A stretch of 64,000 nucleotides of DNA. Origin: Candidatus Baltobacteraceae bacterium. Its GTDB lineage: Bacteria; Vulcanimicrobiota; Vulcanimicrobiia; Vulcanimicrobiales; Vulcanimicrobiaceae. Of the stretch, positions 54,964 through 61,952 are shown one piece after another. The first letter of the stretch is position 1. Every line of letters begins with the position of its first letter. Under the pieces are notes generated by a model that ran no database searches, was not told the origin of the DNA, and worked only from the letters and a program-made list of their open reading frames with translations. Made by a program: the position numbers and the translations under genes. Location: positions 1-64,000 of the forward strand of contig DATBTN010000048.1 of assembly GCA_036559195.1 (NCBI GenBank), written 5' to 3'.

Positions 54964-54995
54964 TGCGCTCTCTTGATCGGAGAGCGTATTTCTTT
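54964..54995 (+). terminator. Intrinsic terminator after tRNA-Arg(ACG)
   Basis: A 9-bp stem TGCGCTCTC (54964-54972) / GAGAGCGTA (54980-54988) with a 7-nt loop is followed by TTTCTTT. Confidence 0.8.
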
Positions 54996-55078
54996 CCCGG
55001 ATTCGCCCGTGCGAGTTCGTCACTTGAAACGGCGCCGCCGGGTCTGGTAGAGTAAATCGTCGAATCATACTCGGGCGA

Positions 55079-55153
55079 GGCTCGGTAGCTCAGCGGTAGA
55101 GCAGGGGACTCATAAGCCCTTGGTCGGGTGTTCAAATCACCCCCGAGTCACCA
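55079..55153 (+). tRNA. tRNA-Met (CAT), elongator type
   Basis: Acceptor GGCTCGG/CCGAGTC, D-arm TAGCTCAGCGGTAGAGC, loop CTCATAA with anticodon CAT. The first acceptor pair is G-C, so this is not an initiator. The anticodon stem GGGGA/GCCCT has an A-G closing mismatch. CCA is encoded (55151-55153). A tRNA-Ile with lysidine is a less likely reading. Confidence 0.9.
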
Positions 55154-55162
55154 ATAGACGGA

Positions 55163-55191
55163 CCGGCCGCCCGGAAGGCGGCCGGCTCCGC
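55163..55191 (+). terminator. Intrinsic terminator after tRNA-Met
   Basis: A 9-bp GC-rich stem CCGGCCGCC (55163-55171) / GGCGGCCGG (55177-55185) with a 5-nt loop, then a weak pyrimidine tract. It lies 20 nt before the next gene. Confidence 0.6.
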
Positions 55192-55210
55192 TTTCTACAA
55201 GGACCACCAG

Positions 55211-55447
55211 ATGTCAACGATCCCGTGCGATTTCTGTCCTCACCCGGTGGATCGGGCCCAGATGGAAGAGATTGAGATTTCGCACTACGTGCCGGATAGT
55301 TCCGGCGACGATCTCGCGTACGCGCGCACGTATTTTTTCGGTCATCCCGACTGCGTCCGCAAGTTTTACCGAGGACTCGTCGATCATAAGCTCGATCTTT
55401 TCAAACACATACCGAGCGCAGGCAACTCACCCGAGAGTCCTCGCTAG
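55211..55447 (+). CDS. Small cysteine-containing protein of unknown function
   Basis: A 78-aa protein between two tRNA genes: MSTIPCDFCPHPVDRAQMEE, then ARTYFFGHPDCVRKFYRGLVDHKLDLF. The Cys6-x2-Cys9 pair and the later His-Pro-Asp-Cys suggest a small zinc-binding treble-clef fold; this is inference. AAGGA lies 9-10 nt before ATG 55211. The codon use is unlike a random frame. No family name is recognised. Confidence 0.7.
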   Translation: MSTIPCDFCPHPVDRAQMEEIEISHYVPDSSGDDLAYARTYFFGHPDCVRKFYRGLVDHKLDLFKHIPSAGNSPESPR

Positions 55448-55453
55448 CCTTGT

Positions 55454-55983
<530 letters not shown>

Positions 55984-56044
55984 AAAGGATTTCATCGGGC
56001 GTCGCGAATCAGCGGTCCTTTGTGTGCGCTGCGCTACATCCTCT

Positions 56045-56132
56045 GGAGAGGTGGTCGAGCGGTTGAAGGCACCCGCCTCGAAAGCGGGCAGACGTGATGA
56101 GCGTCTCGAGAGTTCGAATCTCTCCCTCTCCG
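56045..56132 (+). tRNA. tRNA-Ser (CGA)
   Basis: Acceptor GGAGAGG/CCTCTCC, anticodon stem CCCGC/GCGGG with loop CTCGAAA, anticodon CGA. The long variable arm (AGACGTGATGAGCGTCT) marks the serine class. CCA is not encoded, unlike the GCT serine tRNA in this cluster. Confidence 0.97.
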
Positions 56133-56141
56133 GATGTAGTG

Positions 56142-56168
56142 AAAAGCCCCGCCAACGGCGGGGCTTTT
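56142..56168. terminator. Bidirectional terminator between tRNA-Ser and a convergent gene
   Basis: AAAAGCCCCGCC (56142-56153) and GGCGGGGCTTTT (56157-56168) form a 12-bp stem with a 3-nt loop. It gives a U-tract on both strands, serving the tRNA cluster and the minus-strand gene ending at 56170. Confidence 0.9.
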
Positions 56169-56169
56169 C

Positions 56170-56934
56170 TTAGTGCGTTGGTGCCAGACGCGGGTCCGGC
56201 GCGATTGCCGGAAATGCGAATTGATCGTACGTGACGTCGGCGACCACGTTGAAGTTGAGTCCGAACACGTGCTCGGCGGAGCCGAACGTGCCGTGCGTGA
56301 TCACCCAGTGGCCGTCGAGAACGTGGTAGTCCAGCGCGATCGTTTCGTCGCCGCCGGTCGTGCGCATCTCGACGTGCGCGACCAGCTTCGTCTGCGGATC
56401 CTCCGTGACGTCCGCCGCGTAGAAGCCGCTCGAAGCCCGCGGCGTCGGCGTCGCGATGAAGTGCAGGCGCGCGTCGGTCGAATCGGGCGCGTAGCGCACG
56501 TACAACGTGCTGATGTAGGGAACGACGGCGTTGACGGTTGGATCGCGCGCGGGAATCGCATAGTAACCGACGTCCTTGCGTTCGAGCGTGATGTCCACGC
56601 GCTTGAGGTTCGCGAAATAGCTGAACGTGAAGCCCTGCGAGAGCGGATCGAAGTAGGGAATGATCGGAAACGCCTGGCCCGTACGCTCGCCGCCGGCGGG
56701 GAGATCCTGCATGACCGCAACGTCGTCGGCGACGCGCACTTTTACCGAGCGGTCGATGTCTTGCGCGCGGCCGAGGGTGGGCGCCGTTACGTGCGTGCGC
56801 TCGCGATAGACGATATATGCAGGCGCCGTCGTCTGGTACGCGACTGCCGTTCGGTTGAGTAAGAGCGCGTAAGCGAGGTCGGCCGGAATCATCCCGAAGC
56901 CATTTCTCCGAAAGGGTCGCCGGTACCGCCGCAT
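56170..56934 (-). CDS. Protein of unknown function, probably beta-rich
   Basis: Up to 254 aa from ATG 56934, or 240 aa from ATG 56892. The pattern PAYIVYRERTHVTAP, then ITLERKDVGYYAIPARDPTVN and HVEMRTTGGDETIALDYHVLDGHWVITHGTF, suggests a periplasmic-type beta protein of the kind that usually carries a signal peptide. None is visible: the N-terminus (RRYRRPFRRNGFGMIPADLAYALLLNRT) is basic but has only a weak hydrophobic run. The 5' end abuts the divergent M20 gene by 11 nt, so the original start may have been lost. I cannot name a family. Confidence 0.65.
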   Translation of the reverse strand: MRRYRRPFRRNGFGMIPADLAYALLLNRTAVAYQTTAPAYIVYRERTHVTAPTLGRAQDIDRSVKVRVADDVAVMQDLPAGGERTGQAFPIIPYFDPLSQGFTFSYFANLKRVDITLERKDVGYYAIPARDPTVNAVVPYISTLYVRYAPDSTDARLHFIATPTPRASSGFYAADVTEDPQTKLVAHVEMRTTGGDETIALDYHVLDGHWVITHGTFGSAEHVFGLNFNVVADVTYDQFAFPAIAPDPRLAPTH

Positions 56935-56945
56935 AAAGACGCGGT

Positions 56946-58145
56946 ATGACCGTGATCGTTCCCTCGCAAGACGTGACCGAGCGCGTGGTGCGCTTGCGCC
57001 GCGAGATCCATCGCCATCCCGAACTCGGATTCGAAGAGGTGCGCACGCAAGCGCTCGTCGAGCGCGAACTCGCCGATCTCGGCATCGAGCATCGCCGCAT
57101 TGCGAAGACCGGCGTGATCGGCGTGATTCGCGGCGCCAAACCCGGACGCGTGGTGGGGCTGCGTGCCGATATGGACGCGCTGCCGATTGCCGAACGTTCG
57201 GGCGAGCCCTTCAGCTCGGAAGTCGACGGCAAGATGCACGCTTGCGGCCACGACGCGCATACGGCGATGCTGCTCGGCGCCGCGCGCGTGTTGCGGGAGC
57301 GGCGCGACGAGTTGTGCGGCAGCGTCGTGCTGCTCTTTCAACCGGCCGAAGAAGGGCCCGGCGGCGCCGAACCGATGATCGCGGAAGGCGCGCTCGACGA
57401 CCCCAAGGTCGAAGCCGTTGCGATGCTTCATGTCGATCCGCGTCTGGAACCGGGACAGATCGGCATTACGCCGGGGCCCGTGAATGCCTCGGCCGACGAG
57501 TTTCACGTGACGGTCACCGGCCGCGGCGGTCACGGTGCGTATCCGCACACGGCGGCCGATGCGATTCCGGCGACGGCTGCGATGATTTTGGCGCTGCAGA
57601 ATATTGCGGCGCGCGAAACAGATCCCCTCAAAAGCGTCGTCGTGACGATCGGCACGATCGTCGGCGGCTACCGCAACAACATCATCGCGGACGAAGTAAA
57701 GATGACCGGTACCTTTCGCGCGCACGATCCGGAGATTCGGGACGCGCTCGAAACGCGCGCGCGCCGCATCCTCGAAGGCGTGGCGGCCGCGTACGGCGTC
57801 GGCGCAAAACTCGACGTGCTCTACGGCTATCCGCCGGTGGTGAACGACGCGGTGCTCGCCGAGAATTTTTCGCGTTACATGAAAACGCACTCGACGCTGT
57901 GCGTCGAACGACCGGCGCCGACGATGGGCGGCGAAGACTTTGCGTACTTCGCGCAGCGCGTCCCCGGCGTTCACGCCCGGCTCGGCATTCGCAGCGAACG
58001 CGCGGGGTCGACGTACCCCGGACACTCCGCTCAATTTCGCATCGACGAAGCGGCGCTGCCGGTCGGCGTGCAGACGCTGGTGGCCTTCGCCATGGGCGTT
58101 GGATCGGGCGATATCGCGCTGCCCGCAGCGAACCCCAACCGCTAG
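56946..58145 (+). CDS. M20 family amidohydrolase (hippurate hydrolase/IAA-amino acid hydrolase type)
   Basis: A 399-aa M20D metallohydrolase: RREIHRHPELGFEE, GLRADMDALPI, the metal ligands in KMHACGHDAHTAML, QPAEEGPGGAEPM, AMLHVDP and TYPGHSAQF, plus the dimerisation-domain HGAYPHTAADAI. It removes acyl groups from N-acyl amino acids. The start is ATG 56946, divergent from the unknown gene. Confidence 0.94.
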   Translation: MTVIVPSQDVTERVVRLRREIHRHPELGFEEVRTQALVERELADLGIEHRRIAKTGVIGVIRGAKPGRVVGLRADMDALPIAERSGEPFSSEVDGKMHACGHDAHTAMLLGAARVLRERRDELCGSVVLLFQPAEEGPGGAEPMIAEGALDDPKVEAVAMLHVDPRLEPGQIGITPGPVNASADEFHVTVTGRGGHGAYPHTAADAIPATAAMILALQNIAARETDPLKSVVVTIGTIVGGYRNNIIADEVKMTGTFRAHDPEIRDALETRARRILEGVAAAYGVGAKLDVLYGYPPVVNDAVLAENFSRYMKTHSTLCVERPAPTMGGEDFAYFAQRVPGVHARLGIRSERAGSTYPGHSAQFRIDEAALPVGVQTLVAFAMGVGSGDIALPAANPNR

Positions 58146-58193
58146 TGCGGGTTCTCTAAAGGCACACAATATACAGGGGGAGAACGATAGACC

Positions 58194-58700
58194 ATGGCGA
58201 TTATGAGCGATGCGCTTCCAAAACCAGGAACGCGTTGCCTCTCCGGCTCGCTCGACATTGAGACGAGTGCCGAGGCCGCGTTTGCCCTGATCTGCTCGGT
58301 CGGGAAATGGCCGGTCTGGCTCTCGTTTCTGCGCAGCGCCGAACTCGCGGGAGCGAAGGCTCCCATCGGCCTGGGCAGTGAAATACTCGTGCGCTCGATG
58401 ATTCCCGGCGAGCCCGAACAGCGATACGAGGTCGACCAGTTCGTCTCGAATTTTCACCTCTCGCTCGTCGGTGCGTTTTCCGTGCGCCGCCGCATCGACT
58501 TTCGCGTCGAACGCAAGACCTCGCGCTCGAAGGTTCACGTACGCGTCGAATACCCCGCGTACCACGGCTGGTTCGGTTCGATCTACGATCACCTCACCTC
58601 CGGCCGCAAGCTCGCCGCGCTGCTCGAGGATTCCCTCGTCCACTTCAAGAGTCTCGTGGAATACGAAACCCACAAGGACGCGATCCTCGCCGACTTCTAG
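58194..58700 (+). CDS. SRPBCC (START-like) domain protein
   Basis: A 168-aa protein with the SRPBCC helix-grip pattern: GSLDIETSAEAAFALICSVGKWPVWLSFLRSAEL, then YEVDQFVSNFHLSL and a long C-terminal helix (GRKLAALLEDSLVHFKSLVEYE). Such domains bind lipids or aromatic ligands or act as cyclases; the ligand is unknown. GGGGGAGA precedes ATG 58194 by about 10 nt (ATG 58203 is also possible). It follows the M20 gene after 48 nt. Confidence 0.85.
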   Translation: MAIMSDALPKPGTRCLSGSLDIETSAEAAFALICSVGKWPVWLSFLRSAELAGAKAPIGLGSEILVRSMIPGEPEQRYEVDQFVSNFHLSLVGAFSVRRRIDFRVERKTSRSKVHVRVEYPAYHGWFGSIYDHLTSGRKLAALLEDSLVHFKSLVEYETHKDAILADF

Positions 58701-58747
58701 CGGGTCGGCCGGGTAAATCGGGCCCGCGCCTAGAACAGTCCGCTCTT

Positions 58748-59008
58748 ATGCCGCTCTACGATTATCAATGCTCGACGTGTAAGAAGCTTACCGAAGTTCG
58801 CCATGGATTCGACGAGACGTTCGACCAGGCGTGCCCGCACTGCGGCGGCGCCCTCGGACGCGTCTTCAACCCCGCCCCGATCGTGTTCAAGGGGTCGGGT
58901 TTTTATATCAACGACTCGCGCCCGAAGGGCGAGAGCAAGCCCGCCGAGGCGTCCACGCCGGCCCCGGCCCCGGCCCCGTCGTCGAGCTCGAAGGAGTCGG
59001 CGGCCTAG
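58748..59008 (+). CDS. FmdB-type zinc ribbon protein
   Basis: An 86-aa protein beginning MPLYDYQCSTCKKLTEVRHGFDE with a second CxxC in ACPHCGG, the FmdB/CxxC_CXXC_SSSS family, followed by a Ser/Pro/Ala-rich tail. The family is a putative regulator with one rubredoxin-like zinc site. The next gene starts 3 nt after its stop. Confidence 0.93.
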   Translation: MPLYDYQCSTCKKLTEVRHGFDETFDQACPHCGGALGRVFNPAPIVFKGSGFYINDSRPKGESKPAEASTPAPAPAPSSSSKESAA

Positions 59009-59011
59009 CCG

Positions 59012-59356
59012 ATGATCGTCTTCGCGCACCCGGGGTGGCTGCTGCTGATCCTGTGCGTCCTCGGCGTTGCGCTCGCGACCGGTTCGCTCGTCCCCGTCGC
59101 GCTCAACGGGCTGCGCCTGCTCAGGCATCTCGGACGAACCGCCGACGCCGCACTTTTGAGCGACCTCGAAGCCTTCCCGCCCAAACTCGAGCGCATCGCC
59201 CGCGCCGCCGGGGAAGCGGAGCCGCTCGTCGCGCGTGCCAGGGCTGCCATCGACTCCATTCGCTGCGATTTCGAAGCGAGCGGCATTCCGCGGGCGATTT
59301 TGACGGTAAAAACCGTTTCGGCCGCGCTGCGGCTACTCGCTCGCGACTTGAACTAA
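59012..59356 (+). CDS. Small membrane-anchored protein of unknown function
   Basis: A 114-aa protein: an N-terminal transmembrane segment (PGWLLLILCVLGVALATGSLVPVAL) followed by a helical domain rich in Ala/Arg/Leu (LERIARAAGEAEPLVARARAAIDSIRCDFEASG). The layout, one TM then a coiled helical tail, resembles DUF948-type proteins, but the match is not firm. It is coupled to the FmdB-like gene and overlaps the convergent methyltransferase gene by 4 nt. Confidence 0.7.
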   Translation: MIVFAHPGWLLLILCVLGVALATGSLVPVALNGLRLLRHLGRTADAALLSDLEAFPPKLERIARAAGEAEPLVARARAAIDSIRCDFEASGIPRAILTVKTVSAALRLLARDLN

Positions 59357-60459
59357 GGCTCCGGCTCGGTCTTCGGCTCGCCGCCCTCGGGCGGCTCCCA
59401 TTGCCAGCCGGGCCCCGGCATCTGCGGCGGTGCGGCACCCGGCGGTACGGCAAACGGCGCGCCGAACGGCGTGGCCGGAGGGGCGGGTGCGGGCGTCATA
59501 TCCGGCGGTTGCGGCGCGCCGAACGGAAGACCAGGAACGAATGCCGGCGGCGGCTCCCACTGCGGGGGGACGGGCCGGCTGGCCGGCGGCGGCTGGATCG
59601 GCGGGAATTCGTACCCGGCCGCCTCGCTCACGATCGGCACCGGCTGCGGGTAACTCGGCGCCGGCGCCGGCGGAGCTGCGGCCTGTGCGATGCGCGGCGT
59701 GGGCGACGGTTCTTCGCGCGGCGTAAACACCGGTAAGGGTAGGGCGCCGGCGGCGGCGCCGACCAATACGAAGCGCGCGGGCGGCAAGATCTGCACGTCG
59801 GACCGATTGGCGATCTGGCGCAGTTCGTTGAGGTAGCTGGGCGGCGCATCCTCGACCGCCATCGTGTCGAGTATCAGCTCGATCGTGTCGAGCAGATATT
59901 CGCGCGGCGGAACTTTCGCAAAGGCGAAGACGTGCTGCGAAACCTCGGCCTTCACCGCTTGCAGCAATTTCTTCCAATACTCGAGCGGCTGGTAGTATTC
60001 AAACTGCCCCAGCTCGCGTTTGGCCTGTGAGTAGAGCAGCGAGATCCGCTTGCCGAGCGGGTCGGCCGGCGGTCCTGGCTCGACGACGGCGACGCGACGC
60101 GCGACGCGCGAGAGTTCGGAGATGATCTGAGCGTGAAAGAACGGATCGGTTTCGTGCAAGTAATGAAACGAAACGGCGAGTTCGAACGCATCGGTCTTTG
60201 CCGGAATGACGGAGGTGCTGCCGCGAACGAGCGTCGCGCCGATATCGGCAAAGCGCCGGATCACCTCGTCGCGATGCTCGATCACGCTGACGATCGCGCC
60301 GGCGTCGATCGCGCGCCGCACCCACTTGCCGTCGGGTCCGTAGCCGCAAAAGAGCACGGCTTCGCCGGGCGAGACGACGAGCGCGTCCCAGATCAGATTT
60401 TCAATGTACCGGGCTTCGCGTTCGAACTCATCGACCGAATAACGCGGTTCGATGTTCAT
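59353..60459 (-). CDS. Class I SAM-dependent methyltransferase-like protein with proline-rich tail
   Basis: A 368-aa protein. Residues of about 1-200 look like a class I methyltransferase: LFCGYGPDGKWVRRAIDAGAIVSVIEH (degenerate GxGxG), SFHYLHETDPFFHAQIISELSRVARRVAVVEPG. From about 235 on it is low complexity, with about 25% Pro (PPAPAPSYPQPVPI, PPQWEPPPAFVPG). The methyl acceptor is unknown; the GxG motif reads CGYGPDG, so SAM binding is plausible. ATG 60459 overlaps the aroA stop (ATGA). Confidence 0.78.
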   Translation of the reverse strand: MNIEPRYSVDEFEREARYIENLIWDALVVSPGEAVLFCGYGPDGKWVRRAIDAGAIVSVIEHRDEVIRRFADIGATLVRGSTSVIPAKTDAFELAVSFHYLHETDPFFHAQIISELSRVARRVAVVEPGPPADPLGKRISLLYSQAKRELGQFEYYQPLEYWKKLLQAVKAEVSQHVFAFAKVPPREYLLDTIELILDTMAVEDAPPSYLNELRQIANRSDVQILPPARFVLVGAAAGALPLPVFTPREEPSPTPRIAQAAAPPAPAPSYPQPVPIVSEAAGYEFPPIQPPPASRPVPPQWEPPPAFVPGLPFGAPQPPDMTPAPAPPATPFGAPFAVPPGAAPPQMPGPGWQWEPPEGGEPKTEPEP

Positions 60460-61718
60460 GCCTGCGCCCGTGCGAGGGTCTGGGTGAAGTCGGGAAAGCT
60501 CACGTCGATGCTGGCTTCGCTATCGATGGCCAGGGGCCCGGCTCCAGCGGCGAGTGCGGCCACGCTCATTGCCGTGCGATGGTCGTGATGGGTCTCGATC
60601 AGCGCGCCGCCCGCGACCGGCGCCCCGCCGGCAATCGCGATGCCGTTGGGCAGGTGTTCAACCTCGACGGCGACCGCGGCGAGCATGCGCTCGATCGCTG
60701 CCACCCGGTCCGATTCCTTGGTCCGCAGTTCGCGGATGCCCGTAATGCGGGTTTCGCCGCGCGCGAAGGCAGCCGCTACGGAGAGCACGGGAATTTCGTC
60801 GATCGCTCGCAACGCGAGTTCCGCCCCGATTTGCGTGCCGTGTAAGTGCGCGTGCCGTACGACGACATCCGCCACGGGCTCGCCGCAGCGTTCGCGTTGG
60901 TTCTCGAGCGAGATGGAAGCGCCCATCTGTAACAGCGCGTCGAGCAACCCGGTGCGCGACGGATTCACGCCGACGTCTTCGATCGTGAGATGACTGCCCG
61001 GTGCGACGCTCGCCGCGACCATGAAGAAGGCGGCGGCCGAGAAATCGCCCGCCACGTCGACGGGCTCGAACGCCGTTGGGCCGGAGCGCAACTCGACGTT
61101 CGCGCGATCGAACGCGATATCGGCCCCGAAATAGCGCAACAAGCGTTCGGTATGGTCGCGCGAGCCTTTATCGCCCGCGGTCGCGAGCGCGACGTTTCCA
61201 AAGACGCCCGCGAACAGTAAGGCCGACTTGATCTGCGCGGAGGCGGAAACCAGAATGAACCGGCGCGTCTGCGGCGACGCCGTGCCGGCGATCGTCGTTG
61301 GCAGCAGACCGTCGGCCGTTTCGATCTGCGCGCCGAACGCGCGCAGTTGCGCCGACACCGGCTCCATCGGACGCTTGCGCAACGATGCGTCGCCGTCGAA
61401 GGTCGCACGCAGGTTCGCACCCGCACAGACGCCGAGCATCATCCGCGCCGTCGATCCGGAGTTCATGCAATCGAGCGTCTCGGCGGGATCGCGCAACGGC
61501 GCGCCCGTGACGATCGCCGCGTCGCCTTCGTAGGCAATCCGGACGCCGAGCGATTGCAATACGTTAGCGGTAGCGCGAACGTCGCGCCCGGAATTGAGAT
61601 TGCGAATGGTCACCGGCTCGCGCCCCGCGGCCGCCAAGATCAACGCCCGATGCGAGATCGATTTATCGCCGGGAACCCGAATCCGCCCCCGCAAGGCCCC
61701 CGCAGCAAACGTCATCAT
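60456..61718 (-). CDS. aroA: 3-phosphoshikimate 1-carboxyvinyltransferase (EPSP synthase)
   Basis: Sixth step of the shikimate pathway. The protein (about 420 aa) has GRIRVPGDKSISHRAL, NSGSTARMMLGV, DGDASLRKRPMEPV, and IRELRTKESDRVAAIERML near the end, all canonical; the GNSGTA-like motif is NSGSTA. I prefer ATG 61718 (MTFAAGALRG); ATG 61733 lies in the palindromic repeat. The stop overlaps the methyltransferase start, so the two are coupled. Confidence 0.96.
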   Translation of the reverse strand: MMTFAAGALRGRIRVPGDKSISHRALILAAAGREPVTIRNLNSGRDVRATANVLQSLGVRIAYEGDAAIVTGAPLRDPAETLDCMNSGSTARMMLGVCAGANLRATFDGDASLRKRPMEPVSAQLRAFGAQIETADGLLPTTIAGTASPQTRRFILVSASAQIKSALLFAGVFGNVALATAGDKGSRDHTERLLRYFGADIAFDRANVELRSGPTAFEPVDVAGDFSAAAFFMVAASVAPGSHLTIEDVGVNPSRTGLLDALLQMGASISLENQRERCGEPVADVVVRHAHLHGTQIGAELALRAIDEIPVLSVAAAFARGETRITGIRELRTKESDRVAAIERMLAAVAVEVEHLPNGIAIAGGAPVAGGALIETHHDHRTAMSVAALAAGAGPLAIDSEASIDVSFPDFTQTLARAQA

Positions 61719-61727
61719 TTCTAATCT

Positions 61728-61806
61728 TGTCATCCTGAGCTTGTCGAAGGACGGGCTTGTCGAAGGACGTCGCGTTCCATGGGTTCGACGAGCTCACCCT
61801 GACGAG
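61728..61806. repeat. Dispersed palindromic repeat cluster (locus D)
   Basis: TTGTCATCCTGAGCTTGTCG and GGGCTTGTCGAAGGACG, with a degenerate inverse GGTTCGACGAGCTCACCCTG, lie between tRNA-Leu and aroA. Same family as loci A to C. Confidence 0.8.
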
Positions 61807-61820
61807 CGAGGGGGGCGCGT

Positions 61821-61905
61821 TGGTGGGGAAAGTGGGATTTGAACCCACACGAGGGTTACCCGGCCGCTTTTGAGGCGGCTGCGTCTACCGTTCCGCCATT
61901 TCCCC
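61821..61905 (-). tRNA. tRNA-Leu (CAA)
   Basis: Read on the minus strand: acceptor GGGGAAA/TTTCCCC, anticodon stem GCCGC/GCGGC with loop CTCAAAA, anticodon CAA. The variable arm (GGGTAACCCTC) fits class II leucine. CCA is encoded (61823-61821). Confidence 0.96.
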
Positions 61906-61952
61906 AAGCCAAACGACTACGCCCGATTCGCTTCGCGTGCGCCGCGTCCTTG

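Noticed and set aside
56889-58673. A 594-codon open frame on the minus strand opposite the M20 and SRPBCC genes
   Set aside because: It covers two well-identified genes on the other strand and has shadow-type composition (Arg/His/Asp-rich) with no recognisable motif.
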